IMG/VR virus record: IMGVR_UViG_3300045999_012452 | Span: 1-22,847 of that record | Origin: a virus | DNA length: 22,847 bases | Strand: one strand, 5' to 3' | Shown here: one piece after another, positions 15,424 through 21,694 of the stretch | Layout of the letters: each line of letters starts with the position of its first letter | Numbering within the stretch: the stretch's first letter is position 1 | Translations under genes and position numbers: made by a program | The notes under the pieces: generated by a model | Database searches by the model: none | What the model saw: the letters and a program-made list of their open reading frames with translations, nothing else | What the model was told of the DNA's origin: nothing

Positions 15424-15431
15424 TTTTATCC

Positions 15432-16040
15432 TTATTCTAGGTAGTTGTCGAATCTTGTTCCTGGAATTACGCGTCTAGCCTTGACGCTAAAAAGTACGCC
15501 AGAAGCCTGATCGGGTGTGCCGGTAAATACTAGACCAACAGATTGTCCCCTTGCTACAGTTCTAGCAGTATCTGAGACCAAAGCACCAGTTGCAACGGTG
15601 TGAGCCGCTGTTGTTAAGTCCATTGCTGCAGTAATGGCTGTACCGGCAGAAAAAGCGGTTCCGCTATTTGATTTAAAGAGTGTTGCTGTAAGGGCGCCAA
15701 CGTTTGGGCTGCTTGATCTAAATTTTATGCTGTCAATGATAAAGTCGTGCTCTGATATAAACATTCCACCATTACCAGTAAAGCATTCTGATGGGGAGTT
15801 AAACTTAATGGCAATAGTTTGATCATCATCATCAATCTGCATTGCTCTAGCATTGAATACTTCTGTGGTGCCAGCTGAAATTTGCAGTTGTTTTGGGCCT
15901 CTAAAGGTTGTGAATTGGTTGTTTGGTTGGGTTGGTCTTATGTCGTTGTGCTGAATATCACCAGCCGCAGGGCCAACATCTCTACCGCCGCCTTTAAAGA
16001 CGCTCTTGTTATTATTTAGTGTTGTTATGTTTGTTGACAT
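15432..16040 (-). CDS. Probable virion structural protein
   Basis: 202 residues from ATG 16038-16040, with AAGAGGT as Shine-Dalgarno. Composition is rich in Gly, Ala, Thr and Ser with few Lys in the second half and no cysteine except one. Alternating patterns such as TALTATLFKSNSGTAFSAG suggest a beta sandwich, as in head decoration or fibre proteins. The first 45 residues are polar and probably disordered. There is no enzymatic motif. A GATAAATA box lies 31 bp upstream. The strong ribosome binding site and position between two similar genes support late, abundant expression. Confidence 0.7.
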   Translation of the reverse strand: MSTNITTLNNNKSVFKGGGRDVGPAAGDIQHNDIRPTQPNNQFTTFRGPKQLQISAGTTEVFNARAMQIDDDDQTIAIKFNSPSECFTGNGGMFISEHDFIIDSIKFRSSSPNVGALTATLFKSNSGTAFSAGTAITAAMDLTTAAHTVATGALVSDTARTVARGQSVGLVFTGTPDQASGVLFSVKARRVIPGTRFDNYLE

Positions 16041-16054
16041 TTTTAAACCTCTTA

Positions 16055-16666
16055 TTATTTACCAACGTCGTATTTATCGCCGCCACCTGGACCCTTGAAT
16101 CCGCCAGTCATCTTTGTGTAGTAAGTAACGCCCTTGTTCTTATCGTAGGTTTCGTTGCCTGGGGACTTGTCTGCAGCAAATGTTGTGCTAGTTATTTCTG
16201 CGTTAGCAGCCTTATCATTGAGAATCGCTATATTTGAACCGTTTACCTCAAGAACACGACCGTAAAGGTCCATCCATTTTGTTGCTTCGCCACCTTGCTG
16301 GGTTTCTTTGAGGTCGTATTGTTTAATTAGAGAATAAGTTCTTAACCCACCATCTGGAACCCTTGCCGCAATACCAGCTAGGGCTTGGGCGGAAGCGAGG
16401 GTGGTGTCTCCAGGATCTCTTCTGAATTGTGATTGGGCAAAGCCTGCGACTCTCGCTGTGAAAGCCCCTGCCGCAAATGTAGTCTCTACATAGCTTGGTA
16501 CAGAGACGTCAGCCTTTGAAAGGCTTGCAAAGTTTCCAAGCTTATCAAATGTTGTGCTTGGTGGGGTGTCTTGGTTTCTTCTGATACCAAGACCGCGAGC
16601 AGCTTGAGCGTAATTCGATTCAGCTGTTGTATATGTGGTTGCACTAGAAGTTGATTTGGTTGCCAT
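16055..16666 (-). CDS. Probable virion-associated protein
   Basis: 203 residues from ATG 16664-16666, preceded by AGAGGATATAC, the best ribosome binding site in the window. The sequence is Ala, Thr, Gly and Ser rich, with no membrane segment and no cysteine. The N-terminal 40 residues (SATTYTTAESNYAQAARGLG) are polar, and the tail ends in a glycine-rich GGFKGPGGGDKYDVGK. The strong translation signal and grouping with the next two genes argue for a structural product needed in quantity. I cannot assign capsid, tail or fibre from sequence. Confidence 0.7.
   Translation of the reverse strand: MATKSTSSATTYTTAESNYAQAARGLGIRRNQDTPPSTTFDKLGNFASLSKADVSVPSYVETTFAAGAFTARVAGFAQSQFRRDPGDTTLASAQALAGIAARVPDGGLRTYSLIKQYDLKETQQGGEATKWMDLYGRVLEVNGSNIAILNDKAANAEITSTTFAADKSPGNETYDKNKGVTYYTKMTGGFKGPGGGDKYDVGK
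16071..16078 (-). promoter_or_regulatory. T4-late-like box (GATAAATA), candidate
   Basis: GATAAATA on the minus strand lies inside the 3' end of the upstream virion gene, about 31 bp before ATG 16040. Transcription would begin near 16065, giving a leader of about 25 bases with the AAGAGGT ribosome binding site. It has one mismatch to the T4 late consensus and is supported only by placement. Confidence 0.3.
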
Positions 16667-16713
16667 GTATATCCTCTTGTTTTAAAATACACTAGTTTGT
16701 TTTTTAATACCAA

Positions 16714-17391
16714 TCATAATTTATCTAGCAAAAGCTTTGGAATTGCCTGTGATGGCGTACCAACTAGCTTGTAACCCATATCGAATATTGAGAATATGTT
16801 GGATATCTTGTTTGGAACAGAACCAAAGTACTCGTAATTTTCAAAGCTAGACACCTTGCATATTTTCGCTGCTTGTTTAAGCTCTTTAAGGTCTTTTGGG
16901 TTTGATAAAAATCCAGAAAAAACTAAACGGATCTCATCATATGGCGCAACAACGCTAAGCAATTTTGATAGATGTTCATCGGACTTTATCCATGAAAATT
17001 CAACGGCAACACGTTTCTCTACTGCCGAAAGCTCAGAAAGCTCTAGCAAAAACTCTCGCATCTTTTCGTAGTTGCCAGACTCGACATCTCCTTTGTCTAG
17101 GCTTGTTATTACACCCATACAAGAACTGTTCATAATAGAAAAGGTCTTAACAAGGCAGTCAAGCGCACTGTCCTTGCTAAGACCCTGATACGGGTAGTTT
17201 ATGGCAGATATTAATCTATTATTCTGTGGCAACCCTGGCTCAAAAAGATCCAAAGAAGCCGTATCAATAACACAACCGTAAAAACCGTGCTCATTTACAA
17301 AAGCGTAGTCGTATACAATTTTATTGCTGTTCGACTTTAGAGACAGGCTTGTTATGATTATTTTCTCTAGCAGTTCCTGACGTTTTGACAT
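16714..17391 (-). CDS. Divergent DeoC-like (deoxyribose-phosphate aldolase fold) protein
   Basis: 225 residues, the usual DeoC length. Several segments follow DeoC order: YGCVIDTASLDLF (38-50), LISAINYPYQGLSKD (60-74) at the place of the VIGFPLG strand, GDVESGNYEKMREFLLEL (101-118) matching ALKSGDYE, VAVEFSWIKSDEHLSKL (128-144), then DEIRLVFSGF (152-161) at the place of D-F-I-K-T-S-T-G-F, and YKLVGTPSQ (207-215) at the position of the GTSSG phosphate loop. The Schiff-base lysine would be replaced by Arg155, and the catalytic Asp of the ID-x-V strand also seems lost. The fold call is an inference from pattern only. It overlaps thyX by 71 bp; GGGAG upstream of ATG 17391 supports this start. Confidence 0.5.
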   Translation of the reverse strand: MSKRQELLEKIIITSLSLKSNSNKIVYDYAFVNEHGFYGCVIDTASLDLFEPGLPQNNRLISAINYPYQGLSKDSALDCLVKTFSIMNSSCMGVITSLDKGDVESGNYEKMREFLLELSELSAVEKRVAVEFSWIKSDEHLSKLLSVVAPYDEIRLVFSGFLSNPKDLKELKQAAKICKVSSFENYEYFGSVPNKISNIFSIFDMGYKLVGTPSQAIPKLLLDKL

Positions 17392-18100
17392 TTGTTAAGC
17401 ACTCCCAAGAAACCGGAAAAAGCGGCCCGATTATCTTGTCAAAAGCGTCAGCGTACTGTCTAACTTCCCATTGCGCGTGAGGGTCCGATCTTTGTGAATA
17501 CACGCGAGCGTATGCTGCAAGAGATCCTGTCCACCACCATTCTGTGTAGGCTCCCTGTGGCAGAATAGAGCGAGCCTGCTCTGGAGCAACGCCTTTTTCA
17601 AGAAGGGTTTTATAAACTGTCATCGCCTCCTCAACAGCCATTGAATATGAGCGATTGATGTAATTATAATCATCGTTTATTTCTATAAAGTCCTCTGAAC
17701 CCTGCTTGGCTCCATTTGTGGGCTTTGCTCGCCATCTTGGATGGTAAATATCAGGATCTTCTTGGACGTATCGTCTAGAAACTTCATTTTCGGTGAACCC
17801 AACTTTATGCTTAAAGAGTTGAGTGCGCACAAATATCGGAGCCTTGATCCTCAAAGTAATCTGTGGATGGGAAAATGGAGTCCAGTGCTTGTGCTCGGCT
17901 AGATATTTAATTAGCGCCCTGTCTTTTTGAGAAAGCGTTTTAACTGGACTTTCATCGCTTTCACCAAAAGGATAGTCCATTGTCCATGAGCTTTCCTTGT
18001 TGAATGAAACACGAGCAGAATTAACGACCGTCAGATCGTTTCCCATATGATCAACAAGCTCAACGTGTCCGTAATCAAGAACTCTGATTCTCATTTTCAT
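17321..18100 (-). CDS. thyX: Flavin-dependent thymidylate synthase ThyX
   Basis: 259 residues from ATG 18098-18100 (ATG 18094 also fits, with better spacing to AAGG). The signature region QLFKHKVGFTENEVSRRY (94-111) corresponds to the ThyX RHR-x7-S motif, here K97-H98-K99 with eight residues before Ser108, a form I recall from other phage enzymes. Further conserved parts: HWTPFSHPQITLRIKAPIFV (72-91), EQARSILPQG (174-183), and QWEVRQYADAF (210-220) for dUMP binding. The enzyme makes dTMP from dUMP with FAD and methylene-tetrahydrofolate. It probably takes its substrate from the phage dUTPase. It overlaps both neighbours, so it is part of one tightly coupled operon with the TAGT gene. Confidence 0.93.
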   Translation of the reverse strand: MKMRIRVLDYGHVELVDHMGNDLTVVNSARVSFNKESSWTMDYPFGESDESPVKTLSQKDRALIKYLAEHKHWTPFSHPQITLRIKAPIFVRTQLFKHKVGFTENEVSRRYVQEDPDIYHPRWRAKPTNGAKQGSEDFIEINDDYNYINRSYSMAVEEAMTVYKTLLEKGVAPEQARSILPQGAYTEWWWTGSLAAYARVYSQRSDPHAQWEVRQYADAFDKIIGPLFPVSWECLTNVKTSGTARENNHNKPVSKVEQQ

Positions 18101-18518
18101 TTGCCTTTTCTAGAACGTGATCTCTGTAGCATTTGTTAAAGTATTGTTTTATTTGTGGTTCGTCAAATTGTTCAGCGATAGTTACAAACATTCTGTATGG
18201 CGACTTAACTATTATTTTTTCAACGCCATCAATAGATCCTAGCGCGTCAGCCATATCGTATGTTATAGGAAAGTTTACAAACACGAGAAATTCATTACTT
18301 TTTCTAAAAGCACACTGTGGACTAAACAGCGGTAGTATATCACCGTTTATTTCAATTGTTTTTGGAAATGGCGCGTCCTCGTCTGAGGAATCAAATATTC
18401 GCTTTGAGTTTGGATCATGGCATTTGCTCATTTCCCCAGTTGGCTCATTGCAAATTGGACATAGGCGCTTTTCCCAGCGTATCTCTGGTTTTTTGGTCCA
18501 GTCAACTTTTTTCTTCAC
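18075..18518 (-). CDS. Hypothetical protein with CPIC zinc motif
   Basis: 147 residues from GTG 18516-18518, overlapping the TAGT stop by 17 bp. No ATG lies before the cysteine motif. Residues 20-33 contain CPIC and a third Cys (SKCHD), a likely metal-binding knuckle, with Cys69 as possible fourth ligand. Residues 78-135 are an alpha/beta region (FLVFVNFPITYDMADALG, IIVKSPYRMFVTIA) that loosely recalls ferredoxin-like or NifU-N folds. The tail is Asn/Glu rich. Function is unknown. Lying between the TAGT gene and thyX suggests an accessory role in nucleotide or DNA modification. Confidence 0.68.
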   Translation of the reverse strand: MKKKVDWTKKPEIRWEKRLCPICNEPTGEMSKCHDPNSKRIFDSSDEDAPFPKTIEINGDILPLFSPQCAFRKSNEFLVFVNFPITYDMADALGSIDGVEKIIVKSPYRMFVTIAEQFDEPQIKQYFNKCYRDHVLEKANENENQSS

Positions 18519-19677
18519 TGTTTGTCTTTCTTCTGTATAATCTCATGCCGTATTCATTATCGGTCGAAGACGGTACAACACCTTCTTTAAAAATAGGAGT
18601 ATTGTTTTTAAAAGGAGAGTAGTCAACTTGGTGATGCCATCTTCCAAATTTCCAAATAACATCAACAACATCTGGGTGTTGCTCTTTTAGAGAGTTAGCA
18701 AATGACCATCTGTTATCTCCAGTATTATAGACATTGTCTGTATTTCCGCCGCTCATAGCCTTTTTGCCTTTTGATCCAAAGGTCGCGCCCTTTTGCATCA
18801 TTAGCGAACAAAATACAGCTGTACAGTATCCGTCTTTTAATAGTCTCAAAGACAGGTCTGTGTCTTCATTGTATCGCCCTCTCCACTGATACGGCACGTT
18901 TGTGTCAAGGAGTATGCAGGAATATACTCTAGTATTAAAAAGCACCGGGGAATGTGCTGTCCATCCAACTTTTACAAAGCCAGAGTGGTGTGGCCCAGCC
19001 ATGGCAATATTTTCATATCTGTCAACAAAATCCTCCATAGCATTAAAAAATCCACCACCGCCAACCTGTATTCTTCTTGTTAGGTTAGCTCTGTAAAAAT
19101 GATAAATATTATCATCAACAACCCAGTGTCTTTTGTGCTCTCTCTCTTTTGCCCAATTCCATATAAAATTACGAGCTGGTATTGATCCTTTTCCAAGGTC
19201 GTGGAAAGGCATTACAACAACCCGATCTTCGCCAAGTGCTTCTTTGTACTGGTCTTCTTCTGTTTCTTCAACAAAAAACTTATAGTCAATACCAAGCCCG
19301 TCTAGCGTTTTTCCAGTTACCTGTAACGCAGCCCTTCCTTTGCTAGGTATGCAAACTGGATATCTAGAGTTTGTCTTTGGCCCAAGATATTTGTACTCGC
19401 CAGGATCTGGTCCTGTCTGCTGTGGAAACCAAATTGATTTTTGTTTTGATCCACCAGAAAGGCCAAGCTTTTTGTAAAAAGCGCGCCTGTCTTCTGCTGT
19501 CAAAAAACTGACCGTTATCTGAGAATACGGCTTAATATTTTCATTATTAAATGCTGGCATTCCCCACCAATGGGACTTCCAGTTTGGTCCGACATTAAAC
19601 AAAGAACCATCATCTTTTTTGATTGATTTTCTAGACAGCTTTTCTAAATCATCACTATTGGCTTCAAAAAATTCCAT
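18502..19677 (-). CDS. TET-associated-type glycosyltransferase (TAGT), candidate DNA-base glycosyltransferase
   Basis: 391 residues. An N-terminal segment (32-85: WKSHWWGMPAFNNENIKPY, ITVSFLTAEDRRAFYKKLG, KSIWFP) resembles a small domain found in phage DNA-modification proteins. The GT-A catalytic part follows: RYPVCIPSKGRA (105-116), IPARNFIWNWA (166-176), HWVVDDNIYHFYRAN (184-198) with the likely metal-binding DDN at 188-190, and GRYNEDTDLSLRLLKDG (267-283) with Glu271/Asp272. Ending KFGRWHHQVDY also fits. TAGT enzymes are thought to add sugars to hydroxymethylated pyrimidines in phage DNA. No TET/JBP dioxygenase or hydroxymethylase lies in this window. The gene overlaps the next one by 17 bp. 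Confidence 0.72.
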   Translation of the reverse strand: MEFFEANSDDLEKLSRKSIKKDDGSLFNVGPNWKSHWWGMPAFNNENIKPYSQITVSFLTAEDRRAFYKKLGLSGGSKQKSIWFPQQTGPDPGEYKYLGPKTNSRYPVCIPSKGRAALQVTGKTLDGLGIDYKFFVEETEEDQYKEALGEDRVVVMPFHDLGKGSIPARNFIWNWAKEREHKRHWVVDDNIYHFYRANLTRRIQVGGGGFFNAMEDFVDRYENIAMAGPHHSGFVKVGWTAHSPVLFNTRVYSCILLDTNVPYQWRGRYNEDTDLSLRLLKDGYCTAVFCSLMMQKGATFGSKGKKAMSGGNTDNVYNTGDNRWSFANSLKEQHPDVVDVIWKFGRWHHQVDYSPFKNNTPIFKEGVVPSSTDNEYGMRLYRRKTNSEEKS

Positions 19678-19737
19678 TTAACGCTTTCTTGATTTGCTTT
19701 ATTATTTAATCATGTACATTGTAGGCGTCTTTTGTTT

Positions 19738-20028
19738 TCAAAAACCAAGTTTTTCATCAAGTTCTGCGAGTCTATCCATAGCCTTTTGCTGTTCCGTTTT
19801 TGGCTTTTCAAAGCAATCCCATCCACGTATCTTGGCAACATCTTCTGACTTCTGTCCTGTATCCAGTCCTTGCCAAAGACACACTTCTTTTCGTGCATCG
19901 TCACGTTCTGCGGTCAGGCGTTCGATTTCATAGATTGCTAGTTTCAATCCCATTGCAATTCTAAGATTTCCACACGCCGCATCGCTGCATTGAATGCTTC
20001 GCAGAGTTTCGATGATGTTCTCGTTCAC
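19738..20028 (-). CDS. RGWDCF-family small protein, copy 1
   Basis: 96 residues from GTG 20026-20028, overlapping the upstream stop as GTGA with GGAGG eight bases away. The middle holds the family pattern EIERLTAERDDARKEVCLW, a spacer of about 16 residues, and IRGWDCFEKP. A further 20-residue helical tail (KAMDRLAELDEKLGF) is unique to this copy. The first part of the pattern is an amphipathic, heptad-like helix that could form a coiled coil. One cysteine sits at each end of the pattern. The function is unknown. Base composition is visibly richer in GC than in the genes on either side of this cluster. Confidence 0.78.
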   Translation of the reverse strand: MNENIIETLRSIQCSDAACGNLRIAMGLKLAIYEIERLTAERDDARKEVCLWQGLDTGQKSEDVAKIRGWDCFEKPKTEQQKAMDRLAELDEKLGF

Positions 20029-20040
20029 TTGCCGTCCTCC
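20023..20040 (-). promoter_or_regulatory. Shared start cassette 1 (RBS plus GTGA)
   Basis: GGAGG-N4-CAAGTGAAC holds the Shine-Dalgarno, the stop of the upstream gene and the GTG start of the gene at 19738-20028. The same 18-base frame occurs at 20283-20300 and 20534-20551. Confidence 0.8.
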
Positions 20041-20288
20041 ATGAAGAAGTTTTTTTCATTAATTTGCTCAAACCGCTTATCAAGTTCCTCTTGCAACTTC
20101 TTGCCAGCATCAGACTGCTTCCATGCTTCGATGGCGGGGTGATCACAGGAGCAGACAAGAGCCTCGTCCGTATCGGGTCCAACAAGCATCCCGTCCCACT
20201 CGTTACACCAATGCCATCCGGCTTCCCACTCCTCTTTGGTGAGTCCTTCTCCGCTGCGGTCAAGTTCCATGTAGCGTTCTCTGTTCAC
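20025..20288 (-). CDS. Small protein with WHWCNEWDGMLVGP segment
   Basis: 87 residues from GTG 20286-20288, which has GGAGG at eight bases and a GTGA overlap; ATG 20270 would drop the basic NRERY start. The N-terminal LTKEEWEAGWHWCNEWDGMLVGP followed by CSC resembles a small family seen in phage and environmental bacterial genomes (LTxEE...GWHFC.EWDGLLVGPG...C.C), whose role I do not know. Three cysteines may bind a metal. The C-terminal half is a charged helix. It is not a member of the RGWDCF family but sits between two of its copies, and its 3' end carries the same GGAGG-x-GTGA cassette. Confidence 0.75.
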   Translation of the reverse strand: MNRERYMELDRSGEGLTKEEWEAGWHWCNEWDGMLVGPDTDEALVCSCDHPAIEAWKQSDAGKKLQEELDKRFEQINEKNFFMEDGK

Positions 20289-20300
20289 TTGCCGCCCTCC
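20283..20300 (-). promoter_or_regulatory. Shared start cassette 2 (RBS plus GTGA)
   Basis: GGAGG-N4-CAAGTGAAC again joins the end of one gene to the GTG start of the next (gene 20025-20288). It differs from cassette 1 at one base of the N4 segment. Confidence 0.8.
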
Positions 20301-20539
20301 TTGAAGCAATCCCAGCCACGGTCTTTCATGTACTTCATGGCGATCTCATGGAAACGATTGCTGTCCACATACATCACAACGGTATCAGCTGAATCAACCA
20401 TCGCTGCGAACTCACAGCAAGAACGCCTCGCCTCGTCGCGCTCTTTGATTAGCCGCTCAATCACTTCTGCGATCTCATCGGCACAGTTGATGCTGTGAGA
20501 CAGTCTCTTGATCCTTGCGATGGCATCGTGTTCGTTCAC
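20285..20539 (-). CDS. RGWDCF-family small protein, copy 2
   Basis: 84 residues from GTG 20537-20539 in a GTGA overlap. It carries VIERLIKERDEARRSCCEF, a longer spacer of about 28 residues, then KDRGWDCFKEGGK at the very end. The codons for CFKEGG also supply the GGAGG ribosome binding site for the downstream gene. The helix has the same arginine and glutamate spacing as the other copies. The function is unknown. Confidence 0.78.
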   Translation of the reverse strand: MNEHDAIARIKRLSHSINCADEIAEVIERLIKERDEARRSCCEFAAMVDSADTVVMYVDSNRFHEIAMKYMKDRGWDCFKEGGK

Positions 20540-20551
20540 TTGGTTTCCTCC
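20534..20551 (-). promoter_or_regulatory. Shared start cassette 3 (RBS plus GTGA)
   Basis: GGAGG-N4-CAAGTGAAC at the junction of genes 20536-20712 and 20285-20539. The N4 bases differ from cassettes 1 and 2 while the flanks are identical. Confidence 0.78.
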
Positions 20552-20712
20552 TGCCGTCGCCGCTGCACTTCCTTCATGTTTTCCTCCAACGCTGACCGCA
20601 ATGCTTCGATGAGTTGCGTGGCGTTCGGTGTCGCTCCGCTCAAGCCCCGCGTCTGGGCGAGGATGCGGTCGGACTTCTGTGCGAGTGTCATGGCGCAGGT
20701 GTTACTGAACAT
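20536..20712 (-). CDS. Very small helical protein (58 residues)
   Basis: 58 residues from ATG 20710-20712, with AAGGAG eight bases upstream; the reading frame is open further upstream to 20772, but that start would cover the next gene. The protein (SDRILAQTRGLSG, then QLIEALRSALEENMKEVQRR) is two short helices joined by a Gly/Pro turn, with a strongly charged C-terminus. There is no recognised motif. It overlaps its upstream neighbour by 11 bp and its downstream neighbour by 4 bp. Confidence 0.65.
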   Translation of the reverse strand: MFSNTCAMTLAQKSDRILAQTRGLSGATPNATQLIEALRSALEENMKEVQRRRQEETK

Positions 20713-20887
20713 TGCGAGTCTCCTTCTGTGTGGTGTTGTGGTTCGTGCTGCTCTTGGCTCTCCGGGCCTCACCGATCATCGCAATGAGCAGGACGACCGC
20801 GAAGATCGGGATGAGGATGAAGAACACATCGTCGCCCGATGCGTTGTGTCCGTACTTTGTGTTCTTGTATCTGCCGCCTACTGGCAT
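20702..20887 (-). CDS. Small single-pass membrane protein
   Basis: 61 residues from ATG 20885-20887, preceded by AAGGAGG at seven bases, which is encoded within the end of the upstream gene. Residues 20-41 (DVFFILIPIFAVVLLIAMIG) form one transmembrane helix, followed by basic ARRAK. The positive residues after the helix suggest that the C-terminus faces the cytoplasm. Small membrane proteins of phages may act in lysis control, superinfection exclusion or envelope remodelling; nothing here selects one of these. Confidence 0.7.
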   Translation of the reverse strand: MPVGGRYKNTKYGHNASGDDVFFILIPIFAVVLLIAMIGEARRAKSSTNHNTTQKETRNVQ

Positions 20888-21138
20888 GGCTTGTCCTCCT
20901 TGAAGCAGTCCCAGCCACGCTTGTCTGCATAATACTGTTCGGATGAGGTCTTATCCCAATGATGTTCCCATTCGCAAACTTCCCTCCGTGCCTCGTCCCG
21001 CTCTTTGCGCAAGCGTTCGATCTCGTCGGCAGCGTCAAGCAGCATTCTGCGGTAATCGCGGCTTGCGTAAGTCTGAAATTCGCCAAGCCCATTGGCCTCA
21101 AGTCGCAACCGTCTAATCATTGAAATTTTTTCGCTCAT
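20878..21138 (-). CDS. RGWDCF-family small protein, copy 3
   Basis: 86 residues from ATG 21136-21138 (ATGA overlap with the upstream gene). It shows the clearest family pattern: DEIERLRKERDEARREVCEW, a 16-residue spacer, then KRGWDCFKEDKPCQ at the C-terminus. The N-terminal 35 residues (RRLRLEANGLGEFQTYASRD) are unrelated to the other copies. As in copy 2, the FKED codons contain the AAGGAGGA ribosome binding site of the next gene. Confidence 0.78.
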   Translation of the reverse strand: MSEKISMIRRLRLEANGLGEFQTYASRDYRRMLLDAADEIERLRKERDEARREVCEWEHHWDKTSSEQYYADKRGWDCFKEDKPCQ

Positions 21139-21512
21139 TTGTCATCATCTCCAAGTTCAAACTTTGGCGGTAGTGCCTTTCCTTTGGAAACAACTATGCC
21201 GTTCAGCGTCTTGACGACTGTTGCGTTCTTGAAGCAGTCCCATCCACGCAACTCGGCCTCTTCCTTGGCAGTCGTTGCTCCATCCATCTCAACCCATTCG
21301 CACACTTCTAGTCTTGCCTCGTCGCGCTCGGCAGTAAGTTCGAGAATCTTTTCAGATCGCACATCACACATATGAATACGCTCAGTCAATTCATCACGAA
21401 GAAGTTCCATATACGCATACGCCTCACAGATATCCCGAAGAACATCAGGGGGGAGATCGGTGCGCTTGGTATGGCAGCGTAGGCGGTAGTCTAGGGGTTC
21501 GTAGTTAGGCAT
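21135..21512 (-). CDS. RGWDCF-family small protein, copy 4 (longest)
   Basis: 125 residues from ATG 21510-21512, sharing one base with the upstream stop (TAATG). The N-terminal 55 residues are specific to this copy and helical. The family pattern follows: KILELTAERDEARLEVCEW, a 16-residue spacer, then LRGWDCFKNA, and a C-terminal extension of about 30 residues (VVKTLNGIVVSKGKALPPKF). The function is unknown. GC content drops back toward the phage average upstream of this gene. Confidence 0.78.
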   Translation of the reverse strand: MPNYEPLDYRLRCHTKRTDLPPDVLRDICEAYAYMELLRDELTERIHMCDVRSEKILELTAERDEARLEVCEWVEMDGATTAKEEAELRGWDCFKNATVVKTLNGIVVSKGKALPPKFELGDDDK

Positions 21513-21694
21513 TACTTTCCAAATGTAATTGTGATCTTCTCAGCCAACTGAACGCACAGCATTATCATCATGAACGTTGTACCAAGAAACATTGCAGTGA
21601 TGGCAATGTCCATAAGGAGGCCAAGCACACCCTGATCAGGAAAAAGCTTTAGAGTCTTAGTAATTGTCTTAGTCTTGGTTGCTTTCTTAGCCAT
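21512..21694 (-). CDS. Small membrane protein with basic N-terminus
   Basis: 60 residues from ATG 21692-21694, six bases after AAGGAGGAT; in-frame ATGs further upstream (to 21715) lack a ribosome binding site. A Lys/Thr-rich start (MAKKATKTKTITKTLK) precedes a hydrophobic segment LGLLMDIAITAMFLGTTFMM plus MLCVQLA, one long or two short membrane helices. The N-terminus is probably cytoplasmic. No holin or Rz signature can be claimed, though size and topology would allow an envelope role. Confidence 0.68.
   Translation of the reverse strand: MAKKATKTKTITKTLKLFPDQGVLGLLMDIAITAMFLGTTFMMIMLCVQLAEKITITFGK

Noticed and set aside
20769-21101. Arg/His-rich reading frame over the RGWDCF copy 3 region
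   Set aside because: It overlaps two genes with strong ribosome binding sites and a recognised repeat motif; its composition is typical of an out-of-frame GC-rich stretch.
20702-21694. The two small membrane proteins (20702-20887 and 21512-21694) as a holin/antiholin pair
   Set aside because: Size and topology fit, but no endolysin or spanin gene is near and neither has a recognisable holin motif.
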